Assembly: GCF_027667425.1 (NCBI RefSeq)
Contig: NZ_JAQEGR010000007.1
Span: 124,001-188,000 of the forward strand
Origin: Fusicatenibacter saccharivorans
GTDB taxonomy: Bacteria; Bacillota; Clostridia; Lachnospirales; Lachnospiraceae
Direction: 5' to 3'
DNA: 64,000 nt
The notes beneath the pieces are model-generated. The model was not told the origin of the DNA. It was given only the letters and a program-made list of their open reading frames with translations, and ran no database searches. The translations under genes and the position numbers were made by a program. Shown here in pieces: positions 42,406 to 51,600 of the stretch (position 1 is its first letter; every line of letters starts with the position of its first letter).

Positions 42406-43362
42406 ATGCCAAAATATTTACTGCGCCGTTTCGCGGAAATGCTGATCACACTGTTTCTGATTGCAACGGCCACGTTTTTCCTTCTGGAAGCGGTTCCGGG
42501 AGATCCGCTGACGGAGCGTGCGAGCAAGCTCTCGCCGACCGTAAAGGAAAACCTCTATAAGCGCTACGGCCTCGACAAGCCGATGATGGAGCGCTATGTG
42601 ATCACAATGAAGGGAATCTGCAAGGGAGAGTTCGGGGAATCTGTTGTTTATGCGGGACAGACGGTACAGAAGCTGATTCATGACCGTCTTCCGGTATCCG
42701 CCCGCCTTGGTATCCAGCAGGTGCTGGTCGGTATCACGATCGGTCTGCTGCTTGGAATTCTTGCGGCAATGAGGAGGGGAAGCTTCTGGGACTATATGGT
42801 GATCGCCCTGTCGGTCCTCTTGATTTCCATTCCGAACCTGATCTTTGGTCTGATGCTTCAGAAAATTTTCGCAGGTAACCTGAAGGTTCTGCCGACGATC
42901 GGCTGGCCTGCAGGAAAGGATCTGTGGTTCGGCGGATGGGAATATACAATTCTTCCGACCCTGACAGGATGCTTTTCTTATATCGCAACGTATGCGCGTC
43001 TGCTGAAAACATCGATGCTCGATGTGATCAATCAGGATTACGTGCTGACTGCTGAATCGAAGGGCTTAAGCCGCGGACAGATTATCCGCCGCCATATCCT
43101 TCGGAACTCGTTTATCCCGGTTATCACACAGCTTCCGATGTCGGTTGCCATGTGTATCACAGGCTCCTTCTTCATCGAGAGCATCTTTTCCATCCCGGGA
43201 ATCGGACAGTATTATGTGACGGCGGTCAATAACCAGGATCTTTCCATTATCATGGGAGAGACGGTTATTATCGCAGCACTTTACATCGGTGTTCTCTTTA
43301 TCACGGACCTGCTGTACGTGGTCGTTGACCCGAGAATCAGTCTGACAGGAAAGAGCAGATAA
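42406..43362 (+). CDS. oppB: Peptide ABC transporter permease, OppB type
   Basis: A 318-residue permease with six hydrophobic segments, the first at residues 10-28. YVLTAESKGLSRGQIIRRH is the EAA loop that contacts the ATPase subunits, and SIFSIPGIGQYYVTAVNNQD is the usual C-terminal signature of DppB/OppB proteins. It forms the membrane pore with OppC. GGGAGAGGA precedes the ATG. The gene lies in an uninterrupted operon after oppA. Confidence 0.9.
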   Translation: MPKYLLRRFAEMLITLFLIATATFFLLEAVPGDPLTERASKLSPTVKENLYKRYGLDKPMMERYVITMKGICKGEFGESVVYAGQTVQKLIHDRLPVSARLGIQQVLVGITIGLLLGILAAMRRGSFWDYMVIALSVLLISIPNLIFGLMLQKIFAGNLKVLPTIGWPAGKDLWFGGWEYTILPTLTGCFSYIATYARLLKTSMLDVINQDYVLTAESKGLSRGQIIRRHILRNSFIPVITQLPMSVAMCITGSFFIESIFSIPGIGQYYVTAVNNQDLSIIMGETVIIAALYIGVLFITDLLYVVVDPRISLTGKSR

Positions 43363-43372
43363 GGAGGATATT

Positions 43373-44290
43373 ATGGCAGCATTAACACCGGAAAAATTTA
43401 AAGTAATAGGATACACCGAGGAAGATGCGAACCGGATTGACCGCCCGACCATTTCCTACTGGCAGGACGCCTGGAGACGGCTCCGCAAAAATCCGATCGC
43501 AATGGGATCTCTTGTTGTGCTCGGCATTCTGCTTGTCATGGTCATCATCGGACCGCATATCAAAGGATATGATTATGTATCCATGAATATCGCCGAGAAA
43601 AACCAGGGCGTATCGTCAAAATACTGGTTTGGAACCGACAACCTGGGACGTGACCTCTTCTCAAGAGTCTGGGTCGGCGCGCGGGCATCACTGATCATCG
43701 CGATCGTTGCAACGGCAATCAAACTCATCATTGGAACGGTATATGGCGCGCTGATGGCACATTTCGGCGGCTGGGTCGATGAGGTTCTGATGCGGATCAT
43801 CGAGGTTATCAACTCGATTCCGTCTCTGCTTCTTACGATTCTGATCATGATGATTCTTGGAAATAACCTGTTTGCACTTCTGGTCGCGCTTAGTGTCACC
43901 GCATGGTGTAACACGGCACGTCAGGTGCGCGGTATGATCAAACAGCTCCGTGAGACGGAATACGTTTACGCGGCGGAGGTGCTCGGTGCAAAACCGCTCC
44001 GCATCATCTTAAAACACTATGTACCGAATATGCTGGGTATCCTGATTCTGGATACGGCGACGGCAATCCCGATGTTTATTTTTACGGAGGCAGGTCTTAG
44101 CTTCCTCGGCATCGGCCTCAAGGCACCATCGATCAGCCTTGGTGTCCTGATTTCGATGGGACAGCAGAACATGGATTTCTATCCGTCACAGCTTCTGTTC
44201 CCATGTCTCGTGCTCTGTATCATCGTTATGGCATTCAACCTTCTGGGAGACGGCCTGCGCGATGCCCTGGATCCGAGACTTCGCCAGTAA
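43373..44290 (+). CDS. oppC: Peptide ABC transporter permease, OppC type
   Basis: A 305-residue second permease subunit. The N-terminal DAWRRLRKNPIAMGSLVVL and WFGTDNLGRDLFSRVWVGAR are typical OppC/DppC features, and YVYAAEVLGAKPLRIILKHY is the EAA loop. It has about six hydrophobic segments. AAGGAGGA lies before the ATG, ten bases after the oppB stop. It pairs with OppB to move peptides across the membrane. Confidence 0.9.
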   Translation: MAALTPEKFKVIGYTEEDANRIDRPTISYWQDAWRRLRKNPIAMGSLVVLGILLVMVIIGPHIKGYDYVSMNIAEKNQGVSSKYWFGTDNLGRDLFSRVWVGARASLIIAIVATAIKLIIGTVYGALMAHFGGWVDEVLMRIIEVINSIPSLLLTILIMMILGNNLFALLVALSVTAWCNTARQVRGMIKQLRETEYVYAAEVLGAKPLRIILKHYVPNMLGILILDTATAIPMFIFTEAGLSFLGIGLKAPSISLGVLISMGQQNMDFYPSQLLFPCLVLCIIVMAFNLLGDGLRDALDPRLRQ

Positions 44291-44308
44291 TAAGTGGGAG
44301 ATAACGAT

Positions 44309-45340
44309 ATGAACGAACAAAACAATCCGATTCTGGAAGTAAAAAACTTAAGAGTCTCTTATCACACCTATGCCGGTGAAGTAAAGGCAGTCCGCGGTGT
44401 ACAGTTTTCTCTCGAGAAAGGTCAGGCGCTCGCAATTGTGGGCGAATCCGGCTGCGGAAAATCTGTAACGGCGAAATCCATCATGGGCCTCATCAAGGCC
44501 CCGCAGGGTGAGATTAAAGAGAACAGTGAAATTCTCTATCATGGAGAGAATATTCTGAAATACAACAAAAAACAGTGGCAGCATTACAAAGGCGGCGAGT
44601 GTGCAATCATTTTCCAGGATGCGCTGGCTTCCTTAAATCCAACGATGCGTGTCGGAAAACAGATTATGGAAAATCTGATGGGCCATAAAAACATGACAAA
44701 ACAGGAAGCGGCAAAGGAGGCTGTCGAGATGCTGCGCATGGTCGGCATCCCGGAGCCGGAAAAACGTGTCAGACAGTATCCGCACGAATTTTCCGGCGGT
44801 ATGCGTCAGCGTGTTATGATCGCGATTGCATTTGCCTGCGATCCGAAAATTCTGATCTGTGACGAGCCGACGACCGCGCTCGATGTGACAATTCAGGGAC
44901 AGATTCTCGATATTATCAAAAATCTGCAGAAGAAAAATCAGACGTCCGTCATCATGATCACACATGATCTTGGTGTTGTGGCAAATATCGCACAGAAGAT
45001 TGCGGTCATGTATTCCGGTATTATCGTGGAGAGCGGAACGTGTGAGGATATTTTCTATCGTCCGCGTCACCCGTACACCTGGGCGCTGATCCGTTCCGTA
45101 CCGCGTCTGGATCTGAAAAACAAGCAGGAACTCGCGACAATTCCGGGAACTCCGCCGGATCTTTTAAACCCGCCGGTCGGATGTCCGTTCTGCACGCGGT
45201 GCAGCTACTGTATGCCGATTTGTAAGGAAGAGATGCCGGAGGCAACGGAATTCGGCGGCGAGCATAAGGCTGCCTGCTGGCTCCATCACCCGATGGCACC
45301 AAAAGTAGAAATGCCAAATCTGGAAGGAGGAGAATTGTAA
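44309..45340 (+). CDS. oppD: Peptide ABC transporter ATP-binding protein, OppD type
   Basis: About 343 residues. Walker A is GESGCGKSVTAKS, the signature is FSGGMRQRV, Walker B is KILICDEPTTALD, and the switch histidine is in MITHDLG. The C-terminal oligo_HPY region with several cysteines (CPFCTRCSYCMPIC) is typical of OppD and in relatives can hold an iron-sulfur cluster. The ATG at 44309 has GGGAG eight bases upstream; a GTG at 44294 precedes that site. The stop overlaps the oppF start by one base. Confidence 0.92.
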   Translation: MNEQNNPILEVKNLRVSYHTYAGEVKAVRGVQFSLEKGQALAIVGESGCGKSVTAKSIMGLIKAPQGEIKENSEILYHGENILKYNKKQWQHYKGGECAIIFQDALASLNPTMRVGKQIMENLMGHKNMTKQEAAKEAVEMLRMVGIPEPEKRVRQYPHEFSGGMRQRVMIAIAFACDPKILICDEPTTALDVTIQGQILDIIKNLQKKNQTSVIMITHDLGVVANIAQKIAVMYSGIIVESGTCEDIFYRPRHPYTWALIRSVPRLDLKNKQELATIPGTPPDLLNPPVGCPFCTRCSYCMPICKEEMPEATEFGGEHKAACWLHHPMAPKVEMPNLEGGEL

Positions 45341-46341
45341 TGGAAAATAACGAAAAAGAAGTGCTTTTTTCCGTTTCCCATCTGAAAAAATATTTTCAGG
45401 TCGGAAACCATGCGACCTTAAAGGCCGTGGATGATGTCTCCTTCGAAATTTACAAGGGTGAGACACTTGGAATGGTTGGCGAGTCCGGATGTGGAAAGAC
45501 AACATGCGGCCGTACCTGCATCGGCCTGTATGACAAGACCGACGGACAGGTGCTCTACAAGGGAACCGATGTCCATGCGTTAAACGGAAAAGAGCGGTTT
45601 GCCTTCAAAAAACAGGTACAGATGGTCTTTCAGGATCCGTATGGATCGCTTGACCCGCGTATGACAGTTGCCGATATCATCGGCGAGGGAATCGATATCC
45701 ATCATCTGGCGAAGAATAAAAAAGAGCGCCAGGAGATGATCTACAAATATCTGGAACTGGTCGGACTGAACCGCGAGCATGCGAACCGTTTTGTGCACGA
45801 GTTTTCCGGCGGACAGCGCCAGCGAATCGGTATTGCGCGTGCGCTTGCCGTGCAGCCGGAGTTCATCGTTCTCGATGAGCCGATCTCCGCACTCGATGTT
45901 TCGATCCAGGCACAGATCGTCAATCTTCTTGTGGATCTGCAGAAAAAGATGGGACTGACCTATCTTTTCGTTGCCCATGATCTGTCGATGGTCAAACATA
46001 TTTCCGACCGTGTGGCGGTTCTGTATCTGGGAACGCTCGTCGAGCTGACGACATCCGAGGAGCTGTACGCCAACCCGCGCCACCCGTACACACAGGCACT
46101 GCTCTCCGCGATTCCGATTCCGGACCCGAAAGTAGAGGCAGAGCGCGACCGCAAAAAAATCCGCCTCGAAGGCGAGGTGCCGAGCCCGATCAACACGAAG
46201 CCGGGCTGCAAATTCCAGGGAAGATGCAAGTACGCAAAAGACATCTGCCGACAGCAGATGCCGGAATTAAAAGACGTGGGCAACAATCACTTTGTGGCAT
46301 GTCATTTCTGTGATGCGTTAGAAGAAAATAAGGAATTGTAA
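45340..46341 (+). CDS. oppF: Peptide ABC transporter ATP-binding protein, OppF type
   Basis: A 333-residue second ATPase. Walker A is GESGCGKTTCGRT, the signature is FSGGQRQRIG, Walker B is FIVLDEPISALD, and the C-terminal oligo_HPY domain contains NPRHPYTQALLSAIP and CKFQGRCKYAKDIC. It powers the same peptide transporter with OppD. The start overlaps the oppD stop (TAATG), with GGAGGAG upstream, so the two subunits are translationally coupled. Confidence 0.92.
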   Translation: MENNEKEVLFSVSHLKKYFQVGNHATLKAVDDVSFEIYKGETLGMVGESGCGKTTCGRTCIGLYDKTDGQVLYKGTDVHALNGKERFAFKKQVQMVFQDPYGSLDPRMTVADIIGEGIDIHHLAKNKKERQEMIYKYLELVGLNREHANRFVHEFSGGQRQRIGIARALAVQPEFIVLDEPISALDVSIQAQIVNLLVDLQKKMGLTYLFVAHDLSMVKHISDRVAVLYLGTLVELTTSEELYANPRHPYTQALLSAIPIPDPKVEAERDRKKIRLEGEVPSPINTKPGCKFQGRCKYAKDICRQQMPELKDVGNNHFVACHFCDALEENKEL

Positions 46342-46344
46342 AAC

Positions 46345-46698
46345 ATGGAAAAGATAAAGAACATCTGCTGTGATCTCGGCAGAGCATTTACAATCGGCCT
46401 GCTCTCCGGCGGCGCTGCGGCAGCTGTGCTGCTGCTGGGAGGATTCCTCTTTGGGGGATTCACGTTCCGCGCTGCCCTTGAGGCGGCGAAAGACGGCTTG
46501 CTGCTGATCGCGGCCCTCGGCATGTTCGTGATCGCCGGAATGCTGATGGTAAAAGGCAAAAACCCGGAGAAATTCACGCAGAAGGAAAAATGGCGCGTCC
46601 ACTTTGCCGTACTCGGATATAAGAGTGTGTTCGCAGTTCTCTGCGTTTCCTGGGTGCTGTGGGCGGCAGCGGCGGATTATCTTTTGTATCGGATGTGA
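46345..46698 (+). CDS. Small three-helix membrane protein at the end of the opp operon
   Basis: A 117-residue protein with hydrophobic segments at about residues 15-40, 50-70 and 90-115 and a short charged loop (KGKNPEKFTQKEKWRVH). I do not recognise a family. It starts three bases after the oppF stop, with AAGGAA upstream, and is followed by the operon terminator, so it is probably made with the transporter. A direct role in peptide uptake is not shown. Confidence 0.6.
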   Translation: MEKIKNICCDLGRAFTIGLLSGGAAAAVLLLGGFLFGGFTFRAALEAAKDGLLLIAALGMFVIAGMLMVKGKNPEKFTQKEKWRVHFAVLGYKSVFAVLCVSWVLWAAAADYLLYRM

Positions 46699-46713
46699 AA
46701 ATAGTTTCTATAA

Positions 46714-46769
46714 ATAAAAAGAGAATTTTGCAGACTGTAAAAATGAGGTCCGGCAAAATTCTCTTTTTT
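46714..46769. terminator. Bidirectional terminator after the opp operon
   Basis: AAAAAGAGAATTTTGC pairs perfectly with GCAAAATTCTCTTTTTT across a 21-base loop, serving both converging transcripts. Confidence 0.9.
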
Positions 46770-46779
46770 CGTTTAGTCG

Positions 46780-47367
46780 TTATTCGTCTTCGAGACGGGA
46801 GATAACCATCTCCATGGATTTCTGATATTCTTCATCCGAAGAATTGTAGAACAGCATCAGATCGAGGCAGCTGCTCATTTTCTTCAGTGCTTCCGGGATG
46901 GAGTAGTCGATCGTTTTCACATATTCATCCCAGTGCTCCAGCTTCCACGTATCGCGCACGGAGTTGCGGTCGATCATGCGCTGGTGGCAGATCTCCGGTT
47001 TTGTGACAACCCAGATCACAACAAGCTTTGCCCCATGGTCAGCGAGCTTTTTGGAGAAGTCTTTCAGGAACTTCTCATCATGCACTTCGCGTGTGAATGG
47101 TGCGTTGATCAGCACAATATTGTCATACTCGAGTGCTTCCAGTCCGAAATTGACCGTTACTTCATATTCATAATCGCGGATATTCTCCTCGAAGAAATCA
47201 GAACTGCGGTTGATTTCCTGTCCGCCCGCTTTGAAAACGCGGTTCGACAGCGGAATGACCGTATCCTTGTCGAGATAAACAACGTGTTTCAGCTCCTTGG
47301 CGAGCTGTTTTGAAATGTATGTCTTTCCGCACGCCGGCGGCGAGGTTACGAGGATCATCTTTTTCAT
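46780..47367 (-). CDS. P-loop kinase/ATPase of AAA_33 type
   Basis: A 195-residue protein with an N-terminal Walker A, VTSPPACGKTYISKQL, and a layout like small nucleotide or zeta-toxin-like kinases. YLDKDTVIPL may hold the substrate-binding aspartate, NIVLINAPF is the likely Walker B strand, and CHQRMIDRN supplies a lid arginine. The substrate is unknown. GGAAGG lies upstream of the ATG, and the gene stands alone, divergent from ispG. Confidence 0.7.
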   Translation of the reverse strand: MKKMILVTSPPACGKTYISKQLAKELKHVVYLDKDTVIPLSNRVFKAGGQEINRSSDFFEENIRDYEYEVTVNFGLEALEYDNIVLINAPFTREVHDEKFLKDFSKKLADHGAKLVVIWVVTKPEICHQRMIDRNSVRDTWKLEHWDEYVKTIDYSIPEALKKMSSCLDLMLFYNSSDEEYQKSMEMVISRLEDE

Positions 47368-47455
47368 CGTTTGTATGTCTTCCTTTCCAGTTGAATAAAA
47401 AAATCACTCCTAGCATTATAGAAAATTTGGGAAAAAATTGCAAGAGAAAAGATGG

Positions 47456-47484
47456 TTGTGCCGGAGAAAAAATTGTCTTATAAT
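47456..47484 (+). promoter_or_regulatory. Promoter for ispG-polC
   Basis: TTGTGC (47456-47461) and TATAAT (47479-47484) with a 17-base spacer, 49 bases before the ispG start. Confidence 0.65.
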
Positions 47485-47533
47485 AAAATAAGATTTTTAT
47501 GCCATCACGGAGAAAATAAATGGAGGAAAGACA

Positions 47534-48589
47534 ATGAGCAGAGCAAATACACGAGTTGTGAAAATCGGCGACCGGGTCATCGGAGGCGGAAATCCGATTC
47601 TGATCCAGTCTATGACGAATACCAAAACAGAAGATGTGGAGGCAACCGTAAAGCAGATCCAGGCGCTCACGGAAGCCGGATGTGACATTATCCGATGCGC
47701 CGTCCCGACCATGGAGGCAGCCAAGGCGCTGTCCGAGATCAAAAAGCAGATCTCGATTCCGCTTGTAGCAGATATTCATTTTGACTATCGATTGGCGATC
47801 GCCGCGATCGAAAACGGAGCCGATAAAATCCGCATCAACCCGGGCAACATCGGCAGCCGCGACCGGATCCAGGCGGTTGTAGATGCAGCAAAAGAACGCC
47901 AGATTCCGATCCGCGTCGGCGTCAACAGCGGTTCACTCGAAAAAGAGCTGGTGGAAAAATACAACGGCGTAACGGCAGAGGGCCTGGTGGAGAGCGCGCT
48001 CGACAAAGTGCGGATCATTGAGGAGATGGGCTATGACAATCTCGTCATCAGCATCAAATCGTCTGATGTGATGATGTGTGCAAAAGCGCATGAGCTGATC
48101 ACGAACCAGACGGATCATCCGCTTCATGTCGGCATTACGGAGGCGGGAACGCTGTATTCCGGCAACATCAAATCGGCAGTGGGGCTCGGTATTATTTTAT
48201 ATCAGGGCATCGGAGATACGATCCGTGTTTCCCTGACCGGCGATCCGCTCGAGGAAATCAAATCCGCAAAACGGATCTTAAAGACCCTGGGACTTCGAAA
48301 AGGCGGCATTGAGGTCGTATCGTGTCCGACCTGCGGACGGACCCAGATTGATCTGATCGGACTGGCAAACCAGGTGGAAACACTGGTGCAGGGCTACGAT
48401 CTTGATATCAAGGTTGCCGTCATGGGCTGCGTGGTCAACGGACCGGGCGAGGCAAAAGAGGCGGATCTTGGTGTTGCAGGCGGAAAAGGCGTCGGCATTT
48501 TAATTAAAAAAGGTGAAATCGTGAAAAAAGTACCGGAGAGCGAGCTGCTGTCCGTCTTAAAGGACGAGCTGGATCACTGGGGCAAGTAG
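47534..48589 (+). CDS. ispG: 4-hydroxy-3-methylbut-2-enyl diphosphate synthase
   Basis: A 351-residue iron-sulfur enzyme of the MEP isoprenoid pathway that converts MEcPP to HMBPP. The cluster cysteines are in SCPTCGRTQ and MGCVVNGPGEAKEADLG, and the TIM-barrel start NPILIQSMTNTKT is typical. Length fits the single-domain bacterial form. GGAGGAA precedes the ATG. It sits 20 bases before polC; in many Firmicutes dxr and rseP also belong to this cluster but they are absent here. Confidence 0.94.
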   Translation: MSRANTRVVKIGDRVIGGGNPILIQSMTNTKTEDVEATVKQIQALTEAGCDIIRCAVPTMEAAKALSEIKKQISIPLVADIHFDYRLAIAAIENGADKIRINPGNIGSRDRIQAVVDAAKERQIPIRVGVNSGSLEKELVEKYNGVTAEGLVESALDKVRIIEEMGYDNLVISIKSSDVMMCAKAHELITNQTDHPLHVGITEAGTLYSGNIKSAVGLGIILYQGIGDTIRVSLTGDPLEEIKSAKRILKTLGLRKGGIEVVSCPTCGRTQIDLIGLANQVETLVQGYDLDIKVAVMGCVVNGPGEAKEADLGVAGGKGVGILIKKGEIVKKVPESELLSVLKDELDHWGK

Positions 48590-48609
48590 AAAAGAAAGCA
48601 GGAATAGGA

Positions 48610-51600
48610 ATGGAAAAACAGTTTCAGGAAGTATTTCCGGATTTGAGAATCGAAGGGGGCATGGCAGAGCTTCTCGATACCGTGGAGGTTTCGCGGGTAT
48701 CGATCAATAAGAAAAAAGATCTGCTGCGGATCTATGTGGTCAGCCATCAGTGGATTCACAAAAAATATATTTATCAGCTGGAGCGCCAGATCGAGGAGCA
48801 GCTCTTTTCCAACGTGCCGCTGCGCGTGAAGATTATTGAGCGGTTCTATCTGTCGCGCCAGTATACGCCGGAAAACTTTCTGGAGGTGTACCGTCCGAGT
48901 ATCCTGCTCGAGCTGAAAAACCACAGTGTCTTTCTGAATCATCTGTTTTCGACTGCCGAGATTACCTTCCCGGAGACGAACAAAATGCACCTGGTGCTCG
49001 TGGATTCCGTTGTGGCAAAGGAGCGCGAGGAGGAGCTGGTCCACATTCTCGAGAAAATCTTCTGTGAGCGGTGCGGCTTCGACCTGATCGTGGAAACCGA
49101 GATGAGAAAGCCGGAGGGCGAGAGCCGCGCCATGAGAAATTCCGAGCTCCGCATCCGGGAGGAAGTGCGCCACGTTCTGGCGCATACCCATTACGGTGAG
49201 ATGCTCGGCGAAAAAGAGCAGAACCGGATGGAAGAGCAGGCGGAAGCAGCAGGCGAACAGCCAAAAGCAGCCGCAGCAGCCAAGGACGGCGAGGCGAAAA
49301 AAGAAAAAGCAGCAGACGGCGGAAGGGGAAAAGGTTTTTCCGGCGGCGGACGCGGTTCCTTCAAAAAAGGCAAGGGCAGTTTCGGCCGGAATGCGGACAA
49401 TCAGCCGCGCAAATCCTCCAATCCGGATGTGCTGTACGGAAGAGATTTCGAGGATGAGAGCGTGGAGATTCTGAAAATCGGCGATGAGATCGGTGATGTT
49501 GTCATCCGAGGAAGAGTCCAGAGTGTGGATATGCGCGAAATCCGGAATGAGCGTACGATTTTCATGTTCACGATCACCGACTTTACGGATACCATCGGCG
49601 TCAAGATTTTCGTCCAGAACGCGGAAGTGCCGGAATTAAAGGATGCGATCAAAAAAGGCGCGTTCATTAAAGTAAAAGGAAAAACGACGGTTGATGCATT
49701 TGACCACGATCTGACGGTTATGTCTGTCTGGGGCATCAAGAAGATCACCGATTTCCGTACCGGCCGTCAGGATACGAGTCCGGTGAAGCGTGTGGAGCTG
49801 CACTGCCATACAAAGATGAGCGATATGGACGGTGTCACCGATGCTGCCCGTCTGGTACAGCGTGCCTACGAGTGGGGCCATCCGGCGATCGCGATCACCG
49901 ATCACGGCGTGGTGCAGTCCTTCCCGGAGGCAAACCATGCGATCGAGGCGATCGACGGCGCTTACCGGAAAAAATACCAGGCAGAGCACCCGGATGCGAC
50001 AAAAGATGAGCTGAAAAAAGTTTCGGCTCCGTTCAAGGTCATCTACGGCATGGAGGCTTATCTCGTCGACGACTTGAAAGATATCGTTGTCAACAGCAAA
50101 GGACAGGACATCCACGGAAGCTACGTTGTTTTCGATATCGAGACGACGGGATTTTCCCCGGTTGTCAACAAAATCATTGAGATCGGTGCCGTGCGTGTGG
50201 AAAACGGAGCGATTGTCGATAAGTTTTCCACCTTCGTCAATCCGAAAGTCCCGATCCCGTTCCGGATTGAGAATCTGACCGGCATCAACGACAACATGGT
50301 TCTTGACGCGCCGGACATCGAAACGGTGCTGCCGAAATTCCTGGAGTTCAGTGAGGGAGCCGTTATGGTTGCCCACAATGCTTCGTTCGATATGAGCTTT
50401 ATCGAGCACAACTGCGTCCTGCAGGGGATCGAGCGGGAATTTACAACGGCGGACACCGTCGCCATGGCGCGTTTCCTGCTGCCGGGCCTGAACCGTTTCA
50501 AGCTGGATACCGTTGCGAAGGCGGTCGGCGTATCGTTGGAAAACCATCACCGTGCGGTGGACGATGCCGGCTGTACGGCGGAAATTTTCGTGAAATTCGT
50601 AAAAATGCTGGAGGAGCGCAATATTCTGACTCTGGATGACCTGAATGCGCAGGGAAAAGTATCGGAGGAGGCTGTGCGCAAGCTTCCATCGTACCATGCG
50701 ATCATTCTGGCAAAGAACGAGACGGGACGTGTCAATCTGTACCGCCTCGTGTCGGAATCCCACCTGAAATACTACAACCGCCGGCCGAAGCTGCCAAAGA
50801 GCGTCTACCTGAAATACCAGGACGGTCTGATGATCGGATCTGCCTGCGAGGCGGGCGAACTCTACCAGGCAATCCTGCGCGGTGAACCGGATGCGGCGAT
50901 TGCGCGTCTCGTGGACTTCTACGATTATCTGGAAATCCAGCCGATCGGCAACAACGCGTTCATGATCAAAAAAGAGGACGTTTCTGCCGTAGAGAGCGAG
51001 GAGGATTTAAAGGAGATCAACAGGCGCATCGTCAAACTTGGCGAGCAGTTCCATAAGCCTGTTGTGGCAACGTGCGACGTCCACTTCATGGATCCGCAGG
51101 ACGAGATCTACCGCCGCATCATCATGACCGGAAAAGGTTTTGACGACGCGGATGAGCAGGCACCGCTGTTCCTGCGCACTACCGAGGAGATGCTTGAAGA
51201 GTTTTCGTATCTCGGAAGTGAGAAAGCGGAGGAGGTCGTCATCACCAATCCGCGCAAAATCTCCGACCTTGTCGAGAAAATCTCCCCGATCCGTGCCGGA
51301 AAATTCCCGCCGGTCATCGAGGATTCCGACAAGACACTGCGGAGAATCTGTTACGACCGCGCGCATGAAATCTACGGCGAGGAGCTGCCGGAGATCGTTT
51401 CCGCGCGCCTCGAACGGGAGCTGAACTCCATTATTTCCAACGGATATGCCGTTATGTACATCATCGCACAGAAACTAGTGTGGAAGTCGAACGAGGACGG
51501 CTATCTCGTAGGATCGCGTGGTTCCGTCGGTTCCTCGTTCGTTGCGACGATGGCGGGAATCACGGAGGTAAACCCGTTGAGCCCGCATTACTACTGCGAG

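Noticed and set aside
49636..50763. Open frame of 375 codons on the minus strand inside polC
   Set aside because: Shadow of polC; no ribosome binding site or domain.
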